Assembly (NCBI GenBank): GCA_040769125.1
Contig: JAXGLO010000001.1
Coordinates: 186,001 to 250,000 of the forward strand
Direction of reading: 5' to 3'
Origin: CAIXSE01 sp040769125
GTDB taxonomy: Bacteria; Actinomycetota; Thermoleophilia; UBA2241
Length of the DNA stretch: 64,000 bases
Numbering within the stretch: the stretch's first letter is position 1; the number at the start of each line of letters is the position of its first letter. The position numbers and the translations under genes were made by a program. Below, in pieces: positions 56,657 to 64,000 of the stretch. The notes under the pieces were generated by a model. It worked only from the letters and a program-made list of their open reading frames with translations. It ran no database searches and was not told the DNA's origin.

Positions 56657-57892
56657 TCAGTCGGCGGAAGGGGGTGGCGGGTGCGGCGGAAGCGCAGCGA
56701 CAGCGACGAAGAGGCCGCTCACCAGACCGGCCGCGATGACCAGGGCACCCTCCAGCACGCTCATGCCACCGGCGGCGGTGCGCAGGAACTCGTTCACACC
56801 ACGCAGACCGAGCGCTCCAGGGACGAGCACCGAAAGCCCGGGAACCAGGGCCAGCGCGGCCGGCAGTTTCGTCAACCGTGCATAGAGGTTGCTGCCCAGC
56901 CCCACAATCAATGCCGCCACGGCAACACCCAGCGTGGGGCCGACCAGCCATGCGCCGAGGCGAGCTCCGAAAAGCGCCGCCAGCACGGTGGCGAGCACGA
57001 GGCCCACATCGTGTCGTCGGGAGTTGGTGCTCACCGTAAGCGACGCGACAATCGCGAGCACGGCCAGGGCCAGCGCGATCGGCGGCGCCGTGTGCTCGGA
57101 GCGGCCAACCTGCGGCACGAGGTCGAGCCGGGCCATCAGCGTGAAGCCGATGAAGCTGCCGAGCCCGAGGTTGACCAGCACCACCGCGGCGCCGGCCAGG
57201 CGCGCGGTACCGGCGCTGAGGTGCCGCGACGCCAGCTCGGCCACGCCCATGGTGATGCTGAACCCCGGAAGCAGCAGGAAGACGCCCGCGAGCGCCACGG
57301 TGGGCAGGCTGAAGTGATGAATGAAGTGGCCGGTGAGGACGGTTGCCACGGCCGCCATGAAGCCACCGAGCAGATCCGTGAGGCGGGAGAGACGGTGGAA
57401 ACGCACGCCGAGCGCGATGAGGACACCGACCGCCAACCCCACCGGCAGGCCCGCCAGAAACGCGGTCCAGCCCCCGCCGAGGAGGACGGCGAAGCCGGCC
57501 GCACCGAGCGCTGAGGCAACCACCCGCAGCCAGAGACCGAAGCGCGGCGGCGCCGCCATGAGCAGGCGGAGCTCGGCGAGCCCCTGCCCGGCGGTGCGCC
57601 TGCCTTCGGCCACCGCCGCAGCGACGTCGTGCGTTGTACAGAGGCTCTGCAAATCGATACCACTCTCGACCGTGCGCACCATCATCGTGTGCTCCCGGCC
57701 ACTCTCGACAATCGAGGCGAGCACGGTGGTCGGCGTCACGTCGAACTCGGCCGGCAGCCCCAGGCGCTCGGCGCAGAGGCTGAGCTCGCGCTCGGTCTCG
57801 GCGGCATCCTCGCCGTAGCGCGAGAGAGCCCGTCCCAGGGCTTTGAGGAACTCGATACGGATGTCGTTGGAGGCCGTCGGCATGACGTTCAT
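56657..57892 (-). CDS. Threonine/serine exporter ThrE-family protein (two-domain)
   Basis: A 411-residue protein. The N-terminal domain (about 1-115, FLKALGRALSRYGEDAAETE) is the soluble DUF1212 part, followed by about ten helices combining the DUF1212 membrane part and the DUF3815 part (LVPGLSVLVPGALGLRGVNE). Members export Thr/Ser or related compounds. ATG at 57892 or 57883 is the start; GTG at 57922 is possible. No Shine-Dalgarno is obvious. Confidence 0.88.
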   Translation of the reverse strand: MNVMPTASNDIRIEFLKALGRALSRYGEDAAETERELSLCAERLGLPAEFDVTPTTVLASIVESGREHTMMVRTVESGIDLQSLCTTHDVAAAVAEGRRTAGQGLAELRLLMAAPPRFGLWLRVVASALGAAGFAVLLGGGWTAFLAGLPVGLAVGVLIALGVRFHRLSRLTDLLGGFMAAVATVLTGHFIHHFSLPTVALAGVFLLLPGFSITMGVAELASRHLSAGTARLAGAAVVLVNLGLGSFIGFTLMARLDLVPQVGRSEHTAPPIALALAVLAIVASLTVSTNSRRHDVGLVLATVLAALFGARLGAWLVGPTLGVAVAALIVGLGSNLYARLTKLPAALALVPGLSVLVPGALGLRGVNEFLRTAAGGMSVLEGALVIAAGLVSGLFVAVAALPPHPPPPSAD

Positions 57893-58116
57893 CAGCTTAG
57901 CTGAGGACGGCCCACCGGGCACCCACCCTACGGGAGCCCTGCGCTCACCCGCCCGTTCCCGAGCGTAGCGACGGTCCGGGCCGCAAGAGCCCTACCGCAC
58001 CGACGCGCCGCCCGCCCGCACACCCACGCTGAGCAGCGAACTTATCCTGCTCCCCTGATTCTTGAAGCCACCCTTAGTACGCGGCCATGATGGTCGCGAC
58101 GAAGGAGGTGGCGCAG

Positions 58117-58322
58117 ATGACCGACGTACCCGAGGAGATGCGGCGCTCCGACGGCGAAGCGCAAGGCGGCAGTGGTTCTCAGCATCGTGAAGGGTGAGAC
58201 CTCGGCTGCCGAGGCAAGCCCGCAGGCACGGCCTGGACGATCGCCGAGATCGAACGCCGGAAGGAGCGGTTCTTCGCCACCGGCGAGAACGCCTTGCGAG
58301 CGCGCCCGAATCATCAGGAGCG
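58117..58322 (+). pseudogene. IS3-type transposase OrfA remnant
   Basis: Starts MTDVPEEMRRSDGEA behind GGAGG; other frames continue KRKAAVVLSIVKGETSAAEAS and TIAEIERRKERFFATGENAL, the helix-turn-helix of IS3-family OrfA. At least two frameshifts separate the parts. The rest of 57893..58594 has nothing that I can support. Confidence 0.6.
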
Positions 58323-58594
58323 CGTGCTATCAGGTTCTTGTCAACCACGCTCTCCGTGGGCTCCGGTGGCCGTTGTCTGTCCAATCGAGCTGAAGATGCG
58401 GGCTGCTCGCCGAGCGGCAAGGCCCATCGTGCTCCATGCGGATGAGCAGGTGGCCGGGGGAGCCAGGGTCGCCCAGCGGAGGGCTACGGGCTCTGGCCCT
58501 GGCATCGCGAGGACCGCCCCAGACAACGGACGACGTGACCCTCTCTCCGGCGGGTGGCCGGAGCCCCCGAACAGCTCTCAGCGGCGCACTCCTT

Positions 58595-59497
58595 TCACTC
58601 GTGATCGAGCTCGAAGGCGCGTTGCTGCTTCATCACCGCGAACGCCAGAGAGTGAGAGCTTGTTCATGCAGGCGCCGAGCGCCGTCATCTTCGCGAGCGG
58701 CCGCTGCGGGCGGCTCACGAGGCGGTCGTAGTGGGCGCGCAGGCGCGGGTTGTGGGCGAGGCAGGCGATGGTCGCCATGTGGTAGCGGGCGATCGGCCCG
58801 TGTGCGCGATGATGCCGGCCACCGAGGCGAAGCTGAGGCCAGGATGGTCGCCAGCCAGCGGGCCTCCTCGATCTCGCCCAGCAGCGCCTCGACCTCGGCC
58901 TGGATCTCCTCGAGCTGGGCCGCGACGAGGTCGTAGCGGGCGACGATGCGGCGCGCCTCGAGCGCTGCTGCCTCGAGCCGCTCGCTGGAGACGATGCTGT
59001 GAGTCGCCTTCTCGTGCGCGGCGCGCACCTTGGCGCGCCAGAGACGGCGCCCGCCGCGCTCGGCGCAGACGCGCGTCAGGAACTCGCTCAGGGGAAGCGC
59101 CGCGATCTGCGCCGGCGTGAGCCCGAGGCGCACGACCGCGAGCAGGCCTGGCGTATCGACGTTGGTGCGATCCATGCGCCGCGCCTCGCGCAGGCGGAAG
59201 ACGGCCAGCGGGCTCGCGATCACGTAGCGTTCGCCGTGCTGCTCGAGGATTGCCGCAAGAGCCTCCCAGACGCGGCCGGTGACCTCGAAGGCGAAGACGC
59301 GGCCGCCTGCCTGCCAGCTCCTTCCTCGGCTGGCTGCGGTGCAGTAGCTCGGCGATGCCCTCGCGCGAGTGCGGGACGCGGAAGCGCGTGAGGCGCCGTC
59401 CGTCCGCATCGACGATCACCGCCAGGTGCTCGCGCGCCGCAAGGTCGATGCCGACGATGATATCGTCTGCTCCAGGGCGCAGCTCCGCTGTTCTCAT
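58595..59497 (-). pseudogene. IS110-family transposase, frameshifted
   Basis: ATG at 59497 with GGAGG upstream begins a DEDD-type N-terminus (DIIVGIDLAAREHLAVIVDA), continues in another frame as VFAFEVTGRVWEALAAIL, ARRMDRTNVDTPG and ARRIVARYDLVAAQLEEIQ, then shifts again through a PGLSFASVAGIIA block (the transposase IS116/IS110/IS902 domain) and ends KQQRAFELDHE and a stop at 58595-58597. Three or more frameshifts make it inactive. Confidence 0.8.
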
Positions 59498-59773
59498 GGT
59501 CGTGCCTCCTTGGTGGTTGCCAACCCACCGTGAGCTAACCACGAGTGAGCATGAACTGCGCCCTCTCTCCTGCGTTGACCCCTCAGGCATAGCCGCATAC
59601 TCGACAATGGGCTGGTCTTCACGGCGAGGCGCTTCCACGCCGCCTGCCGCGACTACCGGCTGTGACAGGAGCTCATCACGCCCTACACCCCAGAGCAGAA
59701 CATACAAGGAAGGTGGCAGGGCCAAGGCCTCGCCACCTTCCAATGCGCTGTCAGCAAGGAGACTCGCTCACTA

Positions 59774-61303
59774 CTACTTGTTGACCGTGCCCTCCCATGT
59801 GCCGACCTTCTTCTCCTGTTTGTCGGCGCTCGTGAACCAGCGCGAGGTGACGCACTTGGTCTCGGTGAAGAAGCGAATCCCGTCGAGGCCGAGCACGTGG
59901 CTCTCGCCGAAGAACGAGTCCTTGTGGCCGGCGAACGGGAAGAAGCTCACCGGCACCGGAATGCCGACGTTGATGCCGACCATGCCGGCGTGCGTGCGCC
60001 GCGCGAACTCACGCGAGTGGTAGCCGCTCTCGGTGAAGATGCAGGAGCCGTTGGCGAAACGACTGGCGTTCATGATGGCGATACCCTCTTCAAAGTCGGC
60101 GACGCGCTTCACGGCTAGCACCGGACCGAAGATCTCATCGCGACCGATAGCCATCTCTTCGGTAACGTGATCGAAGATCGTGGGCCCCACGAAGAAGCCG
60201 CCCTCGAAGCCGGGCACGACGACGTCGCGGCCATCGAGGATGAGCTCGGCGCCCTCCTCAACACCCTTGGTGATCCAGCTCTTGACGAACGCCTGGTGCT
60301 CGGCCGAGACCACCGGGCCGAGCTCCGTCTCAGGGTCGTAGGCGCAGCCCACGATGCGCTCCTCGGCGAAACGCTTCATGTAGCCGATGAACTCGTCGGC
60401 CACGGAGTCCTCGACGACGCAGACGGGCAGCGCCATGCAGCGCATGCCGGCGCAGCCGAAGGTGGAGTTGATGATGCCGGCAGCGACGCGCTCAAGCGAG
60501 GCGTCTGCAAGCACGAGGCCGTGGTTCTTAGCCTCGGTCTGGGCCTGGACGCGCTTGCCGTGAGCAGCGGCGATCGAGTAGACGTGCTTGCCGACGCTGG
60601 TTGAGCCGACGAAGGAGACGCCTCGCACCAGTGGGTGCGTCATCATGGTCTCTGCCTGGATACGACTGCAGGTCACCATGTTGACGACGCCCTTGGGCAG
60701 ACCGGCCTCGTAGAGCAGATCGAGCAGGCGCACGCCGCTAGTCGGCGTCAGCGAGGCCGCCTTGAGCACGAAGGTGTTGCCGGTGACGATCGCCAAGGGG
60801 ACCATCCAGCCGAAGGGGATCATCGCCGGGAAGTTGAAGGGCGCGATGCCAACAAACACGCCGAGGGGCTCGCGGTAGCTCACAGTGTCGTGCCCGGTGG
60901 ACACGTTCATGAGGCTTTCACCCTTCATCAACATCGGCGCGGCGACGCCGACCTCGCAAGCCTCGATGACCTTGACGATCTCGCCGCGGGCCTCGTCAAG
61001 GTTCTTGCCAAGCTCACGCGAGCAGAGGAAGGCGAGCTCCTCCATGTTGTCCTCAAGGAGCTGTTTCCAGCGGAAGAGCACCTGGATGCGCTTCTGGATC
61101 GGCAGCTGCGACCAGCGCTGAAACGCCTTCTGGGCGGACTGAATTGCTGTCTCGACCTCGGCGGCAGTGCAGCACGGCGTCTGGGCGAACACCTCGCCCG
61201 TCGAGGAGTCGGAGACCGGCATGTATTTGTCGGTCGTGGACTCGCGCCATTCGCCATCGACACTGTAGCCGAGGGTCTTGGCCTTGATGGTGGGCTCCCT
61301 CAT
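59774..61303 (-). CDS. mmsA: CoA-acylating methylmalonate-semialdehyde dehydrogenase
   Basis: A 509-residue aldehyde dehydrogenase of the MmsA/IolA branch. It has PFNFPAMIPFGWMVPLAIVTGN, GSTSVGKHVY, the catalytic Cys region STFGCAGMRCMALP, and FGPVLAV. The family oxidises malonate or methylmalonate semialdehyde to acetyl- or propionyl-CoA in inositol or valine breakdown. No other catabolic genes are nearby, but a LacI-type regulator lies 1 kb away and may control it. ATG at 61303 follows the family start. Confidence 0.93.
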   Translation of the reverse strand: MREPTIKAKTLGYSVDGEWRESTTDKYMPVSDSSTGEVFAQTPCCTAAEVETAIQSAQKAFQRWSQLPIQKRIQVLFRWKQLLEDNMEELAFLCSRELGKNLDEARGEIVKVIEACEVGVAAPMLMKGESLMNVSTGHDTVSYREPLGVFVGIAPFNFPAMIPFGWMVPLAIVTGNTFVLKAASLTPTSGVRLLDLLYEAGLPKGVVNMVTCSRIQAETMMTHPLVRGVSFVGSTSVGKHVYSIAAAHGKRVQAQTEAKNHGLVLADASLERVAAGIINSTFGCAGMRCMALPVCVVEDSVADEFIGYMKRFAEERIVGCAYDPETELGPVVSAEHQAFVKSWITKGVEEGAELILDGRDVVVPGFEGGFFVGPTIFDHVTEEMAIGRDEIFGPVLAVKRVADFEEGIAIMNASRFANGSCIFTESGYHSREFARRTHAGMVGINVGIPVPVSFFPFAGHKDSFFGESHVLGLDGIRFFTETKCVTSRWFTSADKQEKKVGTWEGTVNK

Positions 61304-61459
61304 AGCGTGCCTTTCTTGTCTGTCGTTTGAATACCCCTACACTCGTGCCTGCCAAAGGCCTGTGATTCTTGTTCCACTCAACGCCTGTGTCTGATCGACC
61401 ACTGCCCTGGGATGATCTGCGCCGTGGAAGAGAACGTTCTCGGTAACGTTATCACTATT

Positions 61460-61747
61460 CTGGACGGCGAACACGCCCATGAGCCACTCGATCGCGTCCG
61501 CCAGCCGGCGGCGGCGCTTCCAATAGGCGGGCTGTCTGGGCAGCTGTGGGAAGAGGTGGACGAGGTGCCTCCTTGCGACCGCCGGGAAGCGGCGGTCGCT
61601 GGGGATGCCCATGCTCGCCTGCGCCACGCAGAGCGTGACCAGCTCGGCATCGGTGATGCGACGCCTTGCGTTGGCTCGTCCCTCTGGCAGAAGGTCGTCA
61701 GCTGTGCACTAGATGACGGTGCAGAGAGTGTCGAGGTCGGCGTCCAT
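61460..61747 (-). pseudogene. IS982-like transposase remnant, left copy
   Basis: Minus strand from ATG at 61747: DADLDTLCTVI, an in-frame TAG, then TADDLLPEGRANARRRITDA, GIPSDRRFPAVARRHLVHLF and LADAIEWLMGVFAVQ. This matches the start of IS982-family transposases. It then loses similarity to the right copy near 61460. Confidence 0.7.
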
Positions 61748-61846
61748 CATTGCTTCCGGGCAGACGGTGTCTTAGGCACCATCGGCCTCGGCCTCTCTGC
61801 TTTGCTTTCCTTGCCTGAGGCGAATCTCGTGGAATCAATCGGCTAG
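61460..61846. repeat. Left arm of a ~380-bp inverted repeat
   Basis: Reading outward from CTAG at 61843-61846 on the minus strand, the sequence aligns with 63451..63830 on the plus strand through the leader (CCACGAGAT, AAGGAAAGCAAAG, CACCGTCTG) and the transposase start. The two arms face each other across about 1.6 kb. Confidence 0.75.
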
Positions 61847-62264
61847 TCGCTGCCGAGCATGTGGCGACCTTCCTGAGCGATCTGGGAATCGAATCGACAC
61901 TGGTGAAGTCAGAGAAGCGGTGCTCATCAAGCGTGATCGCGCGTGTTCCCGGCGCGGACCCCGCCCTCGATGCGCTCTTCGTTCAGACGCTTCTCGATGT
62001 CCAGCCTGCCCAACCGGCCGATTGGCCAATCCACCCTCTGTCAGGTGAGGTCAGGGGCAGAATGGTCTGGGAACGGAACGCCATCGACACAAGGGCATGG
62101 TGACCACCATGCTCGCCATGATCAGGTATTATAGGTTTAATGAACAGGCCTCTCGCTGGCAGCGATCTAATGCTTGCGTTCTTCGCCAACGGGGACAATG
62201 ACGGCAAGTGTATTGAGGCGGTTTTGCGCGCACAACCACGTGATCTTGCGACCCGCCAAGACTA
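61843..62264 (+). pseudogene. M20-peptidase-family remnant
   Basis: Starts at the IS junction: LVAAEHVATFLSDLGIESTL, VIARVPGADPALDALFVQT, DWPIHPLSGEVRGRMVWERN, then a frameshift to GMVTTMLAMIRYYRF and another to GSDLMLAFFANGDNDGK. This follows the M20 peptidase pattern, but the metal His (LLHGHLD in functional members) is replaced and the frame is broken. It was probably truncated by the IS. Confidence 0.7.
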
Positions 62265-62300
62265 AGTCACGCGTGTGAGTTGACCCATGAGGGGGGAGGA

Positions 62301-63329
62301 ATGGCGAGATCTCGTGGGAACCGAGGACCAACGCTGGCTGACGTCGCGAGACTCGCCGGCGTATCTGTGTCCACCGCCTCTCGCGTGATCCGTAACCACC
62401 CGGATGTCAGAGTCGAGACCAAGGACCGTGTCAGTGAGGTTATCGCCCGACTCGGGTATTATCCGTCAGGCATTGCGCGCGCGTTAGTTACGGGGCGCGC
62501 GAACCTCCTTGCCCTGCTGGTGAACGACATCACTAATCCATTCTATCCCGCTTTGGCGAGAGCTGTGGAGCGCGAAGCCAGGCAACATGGCTACCTCGTA
62601 GCCGTCTGCAACACCGAGGACCGCCTCGAAGAAAGCCGCCGATACATCGGTACTCTCTTGCAGAACGGCCTTGACGGCGTCATCCACGCATCCGTTGGTG
62701 ATGACGAGGCCGAGATCATGTCCTTGTTGAGCGACGCCCGTCGAATCGTGTTTGCGAACCGTCGGCCGGCCAGTGCATCAGTGAGCTATGTCGTATCCGA
62801 CAATCAAGCCGGAGCCACGGAGCTTACCCGTCATCTTTTGTCTCAGGGACATCGACGGATCGGCTTTGTAGCTGGTCCGAGTTTCGCCAGCAACGCGAGG
62901 GATCGCTTGGCCGCTCATGAGGCGGCGATGGCTGAGGTACCCGGTGCCGAGATGCTGATTGCTTGGGGCGACGCAACTATGAAGTCGGGAGCACGGGCGG
63001 TCGCCGATTGGCTCGACGCGGGCGTACGCCTCGACGCAATCGTGGCCATCAACGACTCGGTCGCCCTGGGAGCCTTCGAGGCTCTTGTCGATAGACGAGT
63101 GCGGCTGCCGGACGATGTCGAACTTGCCGGCTTCGATGGGCTGACTATCTCCAAGATGATGAACATCGTCAGCGTCGAGCAGCGCATAGAGGACATGGGA
63201 ATCCTCGCGGTGCAGACGTTGCTGGCTCAACTGGATACGAGCCCGGACACCTTTCATCCGGTTCACACAGTCCTCCCTACGCGGCTGGTGCCCAGACGTG
63301 ATGCGCCTTCATCGAGGTCGACTCGGTGA
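62301..63329 (+). CDS. LacI-family transcriptional regulator
   Basis: A 342-residue regulator: N-terminal DNA-binding domain PTLADVARLAGVSVSTASRV (helix-turn-helix and hinge to about residue 60), then a periplasmic-binding-protein-like sugar domain (LVNDITNPFYPALA, DGVIHASVGDD, VAGPSFASNARDR, ELAGFDGLTISKMM). ATG at 62301 is preceded very closely by GGGGGGAGGA; TTG at 62280 is an alternative. It lies between two inverted IS982-like copies and looks intact. Confidence 0.92.
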   Translation: MARSRGNRGPTLADVARLAGVSVSTASRVIRNHPDVRVETKDRVSEVIARLGYYPSGIARALVTGRANLLALLVNDITNPFYPALARAVEREARQHGYLVAVCNTEDRLEESRRYIGTLLQNGLDGVIHASVGDDEAEIMSLLSDARRIVFANRRPASASVSYVVSDNQAGATELTRHLLSQGHRRIGFVAGPSFASNARDRLAAHEAAMAEVPGAEMLIAWGDATMKSGARAVADWLDAGVRLDAIVAINDSVALGAFEALVDRRVRLPDDVELAGFDGLTISKMMNIVSVEQRIEDMGILAVQTLLAQLDTSPDTFHPVHTVLPTRLVPRRDAPSSRSTR

Positions 63330-63450
63330 TCGAGGTGGACGTCGGTGGAATGAAGAGGTGATCTGCGCCCTTCGTACTGTCATCCGGCGGTGCCGGGGGT
63401 AAAAGTTGGAGTCATCCCTCAGGCTGAGAGGCCGTAGCTGGCCGCAAACC

Positions 63451-63830
63451 CTAGTTGATTGACTCCACGAGATCGAGGCTGTCCAAGGAAAGCAAAGTAG
63501 AGAGGCCGAAACCGACGGTGCCGAGAACACCGTCTGTCCGGAGGCCACGATGGACGCCGACCTCGACACTCTCTGCACGGTCATCTAGTGTACAGCCGAC
63601 GATCTCTTGCCAAGTCCGAGACGCAACGCTCGACGCCAGGTCAGCGACGCCCAGGTCGTCGCCCTCTGCGTCGCCCAGGCGATCATGGGTATCCCCTCCG
63701 GCCGCAGGTTCCTGACGGTCGCGAGAAGACACCTCGTCCACCTGTTCCCGAACCTGCCCAGCCAACCCGCCTACGGGAAGCGCCAGCGCCGTCTGGCCGA
63801 TGCGATCGAGTGGCTCGGGCATGTTCGCGG
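63451..63830. repeat. Right arm of the ~380-bp inverted repeat
   Basis: Begins with CTAG at 63451 and is the inverted partner of 61460..61846. It includes the leader and start of the right IS982-like copy. Confidence 0.75.
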
Positions 63831-64000
63831 GCCAGAGCCCGGGCTCTCAAGATGACCTCCTGCTCATCGACTCAACCCCGGGGGCCCTGCGCCCAGAGCC
63901 GCCAGACCGTCAAACGCTCGGCGCTCGGTGAAGCGGCGGGCTACGGCTACTGCGCCGCCCGCTCGCGCCTCTACTAGGGCTTTCGCTTCCATCTCTTGGT
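63550..64000 (+). pseudogene. IS982-like transposase remnant, right copy (runs off the window)
   Basis: From ATG at 63550: DADLDTLCTVI, TAG, then SDAQVVALCVAQAIMGIPSG, RRFLTVARRHLVHLFPNLPS and LADAIEWL. It then shifts frame through GMFAGQSPGSQDDLLLIDST, and again to CAQSRQTVKRSALGEAAGYG before a second TAG and GFRFHLL. Two stops and at least two frameshifts show it is inactive. The 3' end lies outside the window. Confidence 0.75.

Noticed and set aside
63550..64000. TAG recoding in the IS982-like transposase
   Set aside because: Frameshifts in the same copy show decay; other genes in the window do not read through TAG.

Overview
The window is about 64 kb of GC-rich bacterial chromosome with short intergenic gaps, many GTG starts and frequent 1-4 nt stop/start overlaps. 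The split glycine decarboxylase (gcvPA/gcvPB), a TrpB2-type tryptophan synthase, DUF4342, DUF151 and two-domain ThrE proteins, and a selenocysteine system point to Actinomycetota in the broad sense (Thermoleophilia/Coriobacteriia-like lineages). That placement is inference; no rRNA is present to settle it.

Layout. 1-2.5 kb: the start of a secreted protein, then a competence-like metallo-beta-lactamase lipoprotein. 2.5-7.4 kb (minus): a complete selenocysteine locus, selD-selA-selB-selC(tRNA-Sec). selD itself carries an in-frame UGA at codon 16, so the full gene is 6313..7368. 7.7-14.8 kb (minus): a glycine-cleavage and lipoylation operon, gcvH-gcvPA-gcvPB-lipoate ligase-lpd-lipA-HAD phosphatase. 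15.3-18.7 kb: an inositol-phosphatase-family gene, then a decayed Ycf48/BNR-repeat gene with one in-frame stop and two frameshifts. 18.7-40.6 kb: housekeeping and metabolic genes: DUF1989, EamA transporter, Rieske-glutamate synthase fusion, tRNA-Ile, bifunctional nuclease, chorismate mutase, thrB, DedA, LysR, two glycosyltransferases, a ureohydrolase that has lost its metal ligands, TrpB2, an M28-like membrane protein that has also lost metal ligands, a repeat-rich YtxH-type protein, and rarA.

40.6-49.5 kb is an accessory island. It holds a type II restriction-modification pair, IS256-, IS110- and IS3-type transposase remnants, an AT-richer patch, an orphan Rhs/YD-repeat C-terminal tip with frameshifts, and a series of small membrane proteins downstream of it. 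Two of these are paralogues sharing a BamE-like tail and could be immunity or orphan-cassette genes. 49.5-55.8 kb (minus) is a cobalamin nucleotide-loop operon (cobU-cobT-cobS-phosphatase-cbiB-cobD/hisC-like) behind a cobalamin riboswitch and terminator hairpin. 55.8-57.9 kb: a Crp/Fnr regulator and a ThrE-type exporter.

58-64 kb is IS-rich and decaying: an IS3-like orfA remnant, a frameshifted IS110 element, an intact methylmalonate-semialdehyde dehydrogenase, and a LacI regulator plus a broken M20 peptidase. The last two lie between two inverted copies of an IS982-like element.

All calls are from reading the sequence; no database search was run.
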